This document shows, piece by piece, positions 57,904-64,000 of a stretch of 64,000 nt of DNA. The notes below the pieces were generated by a model, which saw only the letters and a program-made list of their open reading frames with translations, was not told where the DNA came from and did no database searches. Within the stretch, counting starts at the first letter, position 1, and the number at the start of each line of letters is the position of its first letter. The position numbers were made by a program, and so were the translations under genes. Source of the stretch: ZC4RG20 sp964553875 (GTDB lineage: Bacteria > Pseudomonadota > Gammaproteobacteria > Steroidobacterales > Rariloculaceae); assembly GCA_964553875.1 (NCBI GenBank), contig CAZKNH010000002.1:1-64000 (forward strand), given 5' to 3'.

Positions 57904-60351
57904 TCAACCCTCGATCAATCGCGACCCGGCCGCAACGGCCTCGGTCCCCGTCCGCTCGGGCGCAGGCCTTTCGGTGATCTCTTGCGGCGCCCCACCCTCG
58001 TCCGGAGCCTGCCGCATCCTGAACGGCACGCTCTTCACGATGCCGCGAATCAACGCGGCGAACGTGTAGTTCTCGTCCGCCGCATCGCGGACGATCCGGC
58101 GCACCGCCGGCTTGTCGTAATACTGCACGTTGCGGCCGAGCGCGTACATGAGGAGCTTCTCGGTCACGGCGGCGACGAACCGCTCCGGATCACTCAACAA
58201 GAGCCGTCTCACACCGTCAATGCCGTCGATCACGGTGCCATCCGGCAGCTCGCTTGCGGCTTCGATCGGCAGGCCGCCCTCCGCGTCGCGCCAGCGCCCG
58301 ATCGCGTCGAAGTTCTCGAACGCGAATCCGATCGAGTCCATCTGCGCGTGGCAGCTCGCGCATTCGGGATTCGCCCGGTGCGCCGCCATCGCCTCGCGCA
58401 GCGTCATCGTCGCCTGCTCGTCCGGCTCCTCGGCGTCGAGCGCGGGCACGTTCGGCGGCGGGGGCGGAGGCGGCGACGCGAGCAGGTTGTCGAGGACGTA
58501 TTTGCCGCGTAGCACCGGGGACGTCCGGGTCGGATAAGACGTGAGCGTCAGGATGCTGCCGTGCCCGAGAAGACCGCCCCGATGGCTGCCGGGAGGCAGC
58601 TCGACGCGCCGGAAGTGAGCGCCCTTGACGAACGGGATCCCGTAATGCTTCGCGAGCCGCTCGTTCAGGAACGTGTAATTCGCCGTGATCAGCTCGAGGA
58701 CGCTCTGCTCCTCGCGCAGGATGCTCTCGACGAAGAGCTTCGTCTCCGTGACGAAGTCTTCGCGCAGCCCGTCGTCGAAATCCCGGAACAGGAACACGTC
58801 CGGCTCCTTGAGCTCGAGATCGCGCAGGAAGAGCCACTGCGCCGCGAAATCCTCGACGAGCGCGTCCGCGCGCGGATCGGCGAGCATCCGCTCGACCTCC
58901 CGGTCGAGCACGTCGTCTTCGGTCAGCCGTCCGGACACCGCGAGCTCGAGGAGCCGCTCGTCGGGCAAGCTGCTCCACAGGAAGAACGAGAGACGCGATG
59001 CGAGCTCGAGCGGGCTCACCGGAAAGGCCTCGCCGGGCTTCGCGTCCTCGGGCACGCGCTCGATCCGGTAAAGGAACTGCGGGCTGACCAGGAGCCGCTC
59101 GAGCACGCGTTGAATTCCGGCGTCGAAGCCGCCTTCGGCGCGCCCCGCTTCGAAGAACGGGAAGAGCGCGGCGACGTCGGCGCCGTCGACCGGCCGCCGG
59201 TAGGCCTGCTGCGCGAGGTTCGCGATGATCTCGCGCGCGCACGGCGCCTCGTCCTCGGCGCTCGTCGGCGTGCAGACGAAGATGCGCTCGCGGCTCGGCG
59301 TTTCGCCGGGTCCGGTCGCATTGTGAGGGCCGCTGATCGTCACGAGCTCGATCGCGGGCAGGGTGCCGCGGCTCCTCCGCTGCACGCGCACCGTCGACTC
59401 GTCGAGCGCCAGAGTACGGCGCACGAACGTCACGCCGACCTCGTGCGGGCCCGCGCTGACCGGCACGGTGAACTCGAGGACTTCGGCCGCGCGGCCGCGG
59501 CCGCCGCCCTCGCCGATCCTGCCGGACGCGGCGCGCTCGCCGTCGATCGTGATCTCGATCTCGTGCGGCTCGCGCGCGGCGCGCTCCATCTCGACGTGGA
59601 ACGTGTATTCGGCATCGAGCGGGAAGTAGCTCTTCACGAGCAGTCCGCCGCGCGTGCCGAACGGCAGCCCGTCGACGGACTCGTCCTGCGGCAGCTCGAG
59701 CGGTAAGCGGTGAAGATTGACGATCTCGGGCATCCGCATGTCGCCGACGGCGAGCCGGCTGATCTTCTGCGCCGCGGTCAGGTAGCGCTCCATCACGACC
59801 GGTGAGACGAAGAGCAGGTCCGCGATGTTGTCGAAGCCGCTGCTCGCGTTGTCGGCCGGCAGCAGCACGTCGTAATCCATCTCGGCCGGCAGGTGCTCGA
59901 GCGCCAGCATGTCGCGGATCGCGTTCTTGTATTCGGTCCTCGTCAGGCGGATCAGCTGCGGCAGCTTCCCTGCGTTCGGGCGCTCGGCTGCGGCCGCGTC
60001 GAGCTCCCGCTCGAGATAAGCGACGACGCGTCGGTACGTCGCCTCATCGGGGCGCGGCTCGTCGGGCGGCGGCATCGAGCGCGCCCGGAGCTTATGGACG
60101 ACCTTTTCCCAGCTCTCGGCATGGGCGCCGATGTCAGCGAGGTGAGCGGGATCGATCAGCATATCGCCCGAGCGGATCGCCCGATCGTGGCAATCGACGC
60201 AATAGGAGCGGAACGTCTCACTCGCGAGCGCGGCGTCGCGGCCCGCTCCGCCCGGCGCCGGCACGCCGAGGTACGCCGTGAGCCCCGCGATCGCGGCGAC
60301 CGCGACCGCAACCCCGGACACGAGCGCTTTCCGTCCAATGCGCAGAGCCAT
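57904..60351 (-). CDS. DUF1592/1588/1585-type cytochrome c protein
   Basis: An 815-residue exported protein. A signal-anchor-like helix (GVAVAVAAIAGLTAYLGVPA) is followed by a haem module at residue about 49 (YCVDCHDRAIRSGDMLI), then DUF1587, DUF1595 and DUF1592 domains (RLTRTEYKNAIRDMLALEH, ELASRLSFFLWSSLPDERLLELA). A C-terminal DUF1588/1585 part carries a second haem near 664 (CASCHAQMDSIGFAFENFDAIG). The ATG at 60351 has GGGGGAGAG upstream. First gene of a two-gene unit with DUF1552, divergent from the ankyrin gene across 56 bases. It probably acts in an extracytoplasmic redox or polymer-processing pathway; substrate unknown. Confidence 0.88.
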   Translation of the reverse strand: MALRIGRKALVSGVAVAVAAIAGLTAYLGVPAPGGAGRDAALASETFRSYCVDCHDRAIRSGDMLIDPAHLADIGAHAESWEKVVHKLRARSMPPPDEPRPDEATYRRVVAYLERELDAAAAERPNAGKLPQLIRLTRTEYKNAIRDMLALEHLPAEMDYDVLLPADNASSGFDNIADLLFVSPVVMERYLTAAQKISRLAVGDMRMPEIVNLHRLPLELPQDESVDGLPFGTRGGLLVKSYFPLDAEYTFHVEMERAAREPHEIEITIDGERAASGRIGEGGGRGRAAEVLEFTVPVSAGPHEVGVTFVRRTLALDESTVRVQRRSRGTLPAIELVTISGPHNATGPGETPSRERIFVCTPTSAEDEAPCAREIIANLAQQAYRRPVDGADVAALFPFFEAGRAEGGFDAGIQRVLERLLVSPQFLYRIERVPEDAKPGEAFPVSPLELASRLSFFLWSSLPDERLLELAVSGRLTEDDVLDREVERMLADPRADALVEDFAAQWLFLRDLELKEPDVFLFRDFDDGLREDFVTETKLFVESILREEQSVLELITANYTFLNERLAKHYGIPFVKGAHFRRVELPPGSHRGGLLGHGSILTLTSYPTRTSPVLRGKYVLDNLLASPPPPPPPNVPALDAEEPDEQATMTLREAMAAHRANPECASCHAQMDSIGFAFENFDAIGRWRDAEGGLPIEAASELPDGTVIDGIDGVRRLLLSDPERFVAAVTEKLLMYALGRNVQYYDKPAVRRIVRDAADENYTFAALIRGIVKSVPFRMRQAPDEGGAPQEITERPAPERTGTEAVAAGSRLIEG

Positions 60352-60407
60352 CTCTCCCCCGAGACCGGGCTTTTCGACTATGGTACCTTCGAGTGCATGC
60401 AGAATGC

Positions 60408-62006
60408 ATGAGCCGAGCGATGATTCGTACCCAGCGTTTCGCCGTTATTGCGTTGATTGGCGGCCTTATCAGCGCTACCGCCGGCGCGGGCCCCGACCTC
60501 ATCGAAGCCGTCAGAAGGGCCGACCTGCATGCAGTCCGTGCCGCGCTCGACACAGGCACCGATGTCGATGCGCGTGGCGGCGACGGGTCGACGGCGCTCC
60601 ACTGGGCCGTCGAGAAGGGGGCCATCGAGATCATCGACGCGCTGCTCGCGGCCGGCGCCGACCCTGCCGCCGCGACGCGTAACGGCGTCACGCCGCTCGC
60701 GCTCGCGGCGCAGAGCGGCGACGCGGAGATCATCGCGCGGCTGCTCGACGCGGGCGCCGATCCGAACGAGCGCTCGGAGGAAGGCCAGACCGCGCTGATG
60801 CTCGCGGCGCGGAATGGCCGTCCGGACGCGGTGCGGCTCCTGCTCGATCGCGGCGCCGACGTGAACGCGGTCGAGCCGTTCAGGGGACAGACCGCGCTGA
60901 TGTGGGCGGCCGGCGAAGGCAACGCCGATGCGATCCATCTGCTCATCGACCACGGCGCCGACATCGATGCCCGCTCGACCGGCGGCTTCACGGCGCTCAT
61001 GTTCGCCGCGCGCGAGAACCAGCCCGAAGCCGCGCGCGCGCTCGTCGAGCGGGGCGCGGACCTCGACGCGGTCGCGCCCGACGGCACGAGCACGCTGAAC
61101 ATGGCGATCCTGAATGCACATTACGACGTCGCGTCGCTGCTCGTCGCGGCCGGCGCGGACCCGAACCTTCCGGATCCGCGGGGCTCGCCGCTCCACATCA
61201 TCGCGTGGCTCCGCGAGCCCGGCGCGACCGGCCAGGCGGCCGTCGGCGACGAGGCGGATGCGCCGCCGCGGCCCGAAGGCCGCGTCACGAGCCTCGAGCT
61301 CGCGCGCCAGCTCCTCGAGGCCGGCGCCGATCCGAACGTGCGCATCGACTGGCAGGAGATGCGCTTCAACAAGGTCGCCGGGATGGCGCGGAATCCTCCG
61401 GGCCTCGTGCTCGGCCGCCACATGCTGACGTACAACGGCGCAACGGCGTTTTACGTCGCGGCGAAGAACGGCGATGCACCGCTGATGCGCCTCCTCGTCG
61501 AGTACGGCGCGAACCCGCTGATCCCGAATCGCTTCAACATCACGCCGCTGATGGTCGCCGCCGGCCTCGACACGTGGGAGGGCGAGACGCCGGGACCGCA
61601 TACCGGCGTCAGCGAGGCGGAGCGTCTCGAGGCGGTGAAGCTCGCGGTCGAGCTCGGGAACGATGTGAACGCGCGCGCCGATTTCGGCGATTTCGAGATG
61701 ATCGGCGATCCCGAGTACACCCTGCTCTACTACCCGCACAACATCGAGGAGCTCGCCGATCTCGGCGTCGGCGATCCGCGTTGGGACGACAGCACCGCGC
61801 TGCACGGGTCGATCATCTCGGGGCAGCCGTCGATCACGCGCTATCTGATCGAGCAAGGCGCGGAAGTGAACGCGAAGAACGCGCTCGGCTGGACGCCGCT
61901 GATGATGGCGCGCGGCGTGTTTCTCGCGAACGCCTCGCGCGAATTCCCGGCCGCCGAGGCGATCCTGCTCGAGGCAATGGCGAAGCAAGGCATCCCGGCC
62001 GAGTGA
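60408..62006 (+). CDS. Exported ankyrin-repeat protein
   Basis: A 532-residue protein with a signal peptide (RFAVIALIGGLISATAGA) followed by about eight ankyrin repeats from residue 30 to 255 (for example GSTALHWAVEKGAIEIIDALLAAGADP and QTALMLAARNGRPDAVRLLLDRGADV). A less regular region and further repeats follow to the end (STALHGSIISGQPSITRYLIEQGAEV). Starts at 60408 or 60420 are both possible. It is divergent from the DUF1592-DUF1552 pair, a combination that appears repeatedly in soil proteobacteria. It is likely a periplasmic interaction partner. The repeat cluster before norQ starts directly downstream. Confidence 0.88.
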   Translation: MSRAMIRTQRFAVIALIGGLISATAGAGPDLIEAVRRADLHAVRAALDTGTDVDARGGDGSTALHWAVEKGAIEIIDALLAAGADPAAATRNGVTPLALAAQSGDAEIIARLLDAGADPNERSEEGQTALMLAARNGRPDAVRLLLDRGADVNAVEPFRGQTALMWAAGEGNADAIHLLIDHGADIDARSTGGFTALMFAARENQPEAARALVERGADLDAVAPDGTSTLNMAILNAHYDVASLLVAAGADPNLPDPRGSPLHIIAWLREPGATGQAAVGDEADAPPRPEGRVTSLELARQLLEAGADPNVRIDWQEMRFNKVAGMARNPPGLVLGRHMLTYNGATAFYVAAKNGDAPLMRLLVEYGANPLIPNRFNITPLMVAAGLDTWEGETPGPHTGVSEAERLEAVKLAVELGNDVNARADFGDFEMIGDPEYTLLYYPHNIEELADLGVGDPRWDDSTALHGSIISGQPSITRYLIEQGAEVNAKNALGWTPLMMARGVFLANASREFPAAEAILLEAMAKQGIPAE

Positions 62007-62009
62007 GTC

Positions 62010-62186
62010 AGGGGGCAGGGTCGGGGTCGGAGCCTTTTACGGAGTTTAAGGGAACACAAATTTCGGCACCGGTGTTGAAAGTCCCTTAGACTCAACAAAG
62101 GGCCCTGACACTGACCCCGGCGGTAAAGGGGTCTGACCCCGAAGCCCTGAAAGTCCCTTAAACTCGGCAAAAGGGCTCTGACCCCA
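62010..62186. repeat. Complex repeat cluster before norQ
   Basis: Contains GGGGTCTGACCCCG and GGGCTCTGACCCC units, plus TGAAAGTCCCTTA at 62076-62088 and again at 62148-62160 (72-base period). GAGTTTAAGGGA at 62042-62053 is the inverse of TCCCTTAAACTC at 62154-62165. It forms nested inverted and direct repeats between the ankyrin gene and norQ and shares its core with the palindrome behind norB. Confidence 0.85.
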
Positions 62187-62202
62187 GAACCACCGAGCGC
62201 CA

Positions 62203-63012
62203 ATGAGCTCGAGCACCCTGCGGTCGCCGTCTACAGGCGACGGCCCGTTCTATCTTCCGATCGGCGACGAGGTCTCGATCTTCGCCGCGTGCCATTCGCG
62301 CGGCCTCGCCGTGATGCTGAAGGGGCCGACGGGGTGCGGGAAGACGCGGCTCGTCGAGCACATGGCGTGGCGGCTCGGCCGGCCGCTGATCACGGTGTCG
62401 TGCCACGACGACCTCACCGCCAACGATCTCATCGGGCGCTTCCTGATCCGCCATGACGGCACGGTCTGGCAGGACGGCCCGCTGACTCGCGCGGTGCGCG
62501 AGGGCGCGATCTGCTATCTCGACGAGATCGTCGAGGCGCGGCAGGACACGGTCGTCGTGCTGCACTCGCTGACCGACCATCGCCGGACGCTGTCGATCGA
62601 CAAGACCGGCGAGCAGATCGAAGCCGCACCCGGCTTCCAGCTCGTGATCTCGTACAACCCGGGCTACCAGCGGATGCTGAAGGACCTGAAGCCGAGCACG
62701 CGGCAGCGCTTCATCGCGCTCGAGCTCGGCTTCCCCGCCCCGGAGCAGGAAGCCGCGATCGTCGCGCACGAAAGCGGCGTCGATCGCGCGACGGCGCACG
62801 AGCTCGTCGCGCTTGCCGGCCGCATCCGTGCGCTGCGCGATCGCGGGCTGCCCGAAGTGCCGAGCACGCGGCTCCTCGTTGCGGCCGGCGCGCTCGTGAC
62901 GCGCGGCGTGCCGGTGCGCGATGCATGCCGCGCGGCGATCGTCGCGCCGCTGACGGACGACGAAACGCTCGGCGCCGCGCTCCGCGACCTCGTCGACGCG
63001 ATGTTCGTCTGA
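62203..63012 (+). CDS. norQ: NorQ/NirQ/CbbQ-type AAA+ ATPase
   Basis: A 269-residue MoxR-class AAA+ protein. It has Walker A GPTGCGKT near residue 43, Walker B ICYLDEIVEA near 103, a sensor region with ISYNPGYQ near 150, and the C-terminal CbbQ domain. With NorD it remodels NorCB, probably for insertion of the non-haem iron. The ATG at 62203 follows the repeat cluster by 17 bases without a strong ribosome-binding site. norD starts 11 bases after its stop. Confidence 0.92.
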   Translation: MSSSTLRSPSTGDGPFYLPIGDEVSIFAACHSRGLAVMLKGPTGCGKTRLVEHMAWRLGRPLITVSCHDDLTANDLIGRFLIRHDGTVWQDGPLTRAVREGAICYLDEIVEARQDTVVVLHSLTDHRRTLSIDKTGEQIEAAPGFQLVISYNPGYQRMLKDLKPSTRQRFIALELGFPAPEQEAAIVAHESGVDRATAHELVALAGRIRALRDRGLPEVPSTRLLVAAGALVTRGVPVRDACRAAIVAPLTDDETLGAALRDLVDAMFV

Positions 63013-63023
63013 CCACCCGCGCG

Positions 63024-64000
63024 ATGAGCGAGCCGGAGCAACTCCTCGCCGACGCGGCCCGGCACGCGGCGGTCTTCGCGCGGGACCTCTGGCGGCGGCA
63101 ACGCGACCGCCGCGGCGGCAAGCGGCTCGAGCTCGCCGACGTCGCACCTCGCCTCGACCTGCTGATCGCTGCGGTATTCGACGACGCACGCCGCCTCCGC
63201 GTCGCACAGCGGCCGCCGCCGTCGACGTGGCTCCGCCAGACGTTCGGCGCGGACCGCGGCCCGCGCGCACGGGACGCGGTGCCCGCGACCGACGGCATCA
63301 GCATCTGGCTCCCGGGCGCGCTCGATCTCGACGACGACGCGCTCGCCGCGCGCTGCTATCGGACGATGGCGCTGACGCAGGCCGCACGCGCGCGGCGCGG
63401 CAGCGCGGGCCCGTTCCGTGCGCTGCGGCACGGTCTCGCCGCCGATATCTATCTGCTGCTCGAGGCCTATGCCGCGGACGAGATGCTCGCCGCGCTCCTT
63501 CCAGGGTTCGCGTCGTCGATCGATACGCTGAGAAAGGTCGCGCTCGAGCGGCGCCCGCCGATCGATGCATTCCCCGCGCGCAGACGCCCGCTCGAGCGCT
63601 TCGTGCGCGAGCTGCTCGAAAGCCGCTGCGGCCGTCCCAACGACGTGGCGCTCGTCACGGCCGCGCCTCTCGAGTCGCTCGCGCTCGCGAAACGGATCGC
63701 CGCCGGCATCGCCTGCAGCTCAGGCACAAACCGATTCGGCACGGAGCCGCTGCTCAAGGACTGGTGGACCGGCGCGCTCGATCCGCTCGCGGTCGACGAC
63801 ACCGCGCTCGTTCGCTGCGACACGTCCGTGCCCAGCGACGAAGCCGGCGCCCCGCCGCGCGCGGGCCGCCTGCGCCGCACCCCGAAGCGGCGGGACGCGC
63901 TCGACGGCGAGGACGACGGAGACGAAGACCCGGGGCTCGTCGCGGTTCAACAGGACGATCCGCACCCGCACGCCGAGGACCCGATGGGCCTTCGTCGGCC
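63024..64000 (+). CDS. norD: NorD-like activation protein (partial, runs off the window)
   Basis: An open frame from the ATG at 63024 to the window end with no stop: 325 codons of what is usually a protein of about 600 residues. The visible N-terminal part includes FARDLWRRQRDRRGG, GISIWLPGALDLD, a helical region (ADIYLLLEAYAADEMLAALLPGFA) and, at the end, the conserved EDPMGLRRP stretch that precedes the middle region of NorD. The VWA domain expected near the C-terminus lies outside. It works with NorQ on NorCB. Confidence 0.88.
   Translation, partial: MSEPEQLLADAARHAAVFARDLWRRQRDRRGGKRLELADVAPRLDLLIAAVFDDARRLRVAQRPPPSTWLRQTFGADRGPRARDAVPATDGISIWLPGALDLDDDALAARCYRTMALTQAARARRGSAGPFRALRHGLAADIYLLLEAYAADEMLAALLPGFASSIDTLRKVALERRPPIDAFPARRRPLERFVRELLESRCGRPNDVALVTAAPLESLALAKRIAAGIACSSGTNRFGTEPLLKDWWTGALDPLAVDDTALVRCDTSVPSDEAGAPPRAGRLRRTPKRRDALDGEDDGDEDPGLVAVQQDDPHPHAEDPMGLRR

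Overview
The window is a high-GC stretch of chromosome (a scaffold with one 100-base gap at 34215-34314). It most likely comes from an uncultured, free-living gammaproteobacterium. That placement is inferred from the gene families present (glutaminyl-tRNA synthetase with the proteobacterial NasT/NrtABC/NirBD/NasA nitrate island, a fused MrpAB antiporter subunit, a NorCB-NorQD denitrification cluster), not from any marker tree. No tRNA, rRNA, CRISPR array or recognisable transposase was seen.

Layout. 0.1-4.4 kb: glnS, two small exported proteins and moeA. 4.4-5.5 kb: one unrecognised coiled-coil, tail-anchored protein standing alone between GGGGTCAGA-type palindromes. 5.5-17.2 kb: a divergent pair of operons for exported redox proteins. 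The minus operon encodes a large haem lipoprotein resembling the hydrazine synthase alpha-subunit fold, an SH3/beta-barrel protein, a second barrel, a TlpA thioredoxin, DUF4266 and DUF3570. The plus operon encodes a DUF1588-like cytochrome, a LamG-like cytochrome lipoprotein and a DUF1501 protein. I know of no described function for this set, and it is the best candidate here for an undescribed system. 17.4-21.6 kb: a methyltransferase-like protein, an ACT/UPF0210 pair, a small membrane protein and an SMR exporter. 21.6-32.6 kb: a nitrate assimilation operon (nrtA-nrtB-nrtCD-nirB-nirD-nasA) behind a leader with an intrinsic terminator and preceded by the ANTAR regulator nasT. 32.9-43.3 kb: a membrane protein, a sugar-type catabolic trio (dehydrogenase, isomerase, MFS), GST, SIMPL, a LysE/MocR divergent pair and gdhA. 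43.4-49.5 kb: a complete Mrp (Mnh) Na+/H+ antiporter operon. 50.2-64 kb: a nitric oxide reductase locus, norC-norB, then about 9.5 kb of unrelated genes, then norQ-norD (norD runs off the end).

How the genes fit together. MoeA supplies molybdenum cofactor for NasA. NrtABCD imports nitrate, NasA and NirBD reduce it to ammonium, and GdhA fixes the ammonium into glutamate. NorCB detoxifies or respires NO, with NorQ and NorD as its activation pair.

The most distinctive structural signal is a family of palindromes built on GGGGTCAGACCCC or GGTGTCAGACACC, found at seven places. One copy sits in frame inside nirB. One begins a base after the norB stop codon, and another lies just before norQ, so that copies border the block separating norCB from norQD. 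Others flank the lone coiled-coil gene, follow the DUF1501 gene, and sit on both sides of the scaffold gap.
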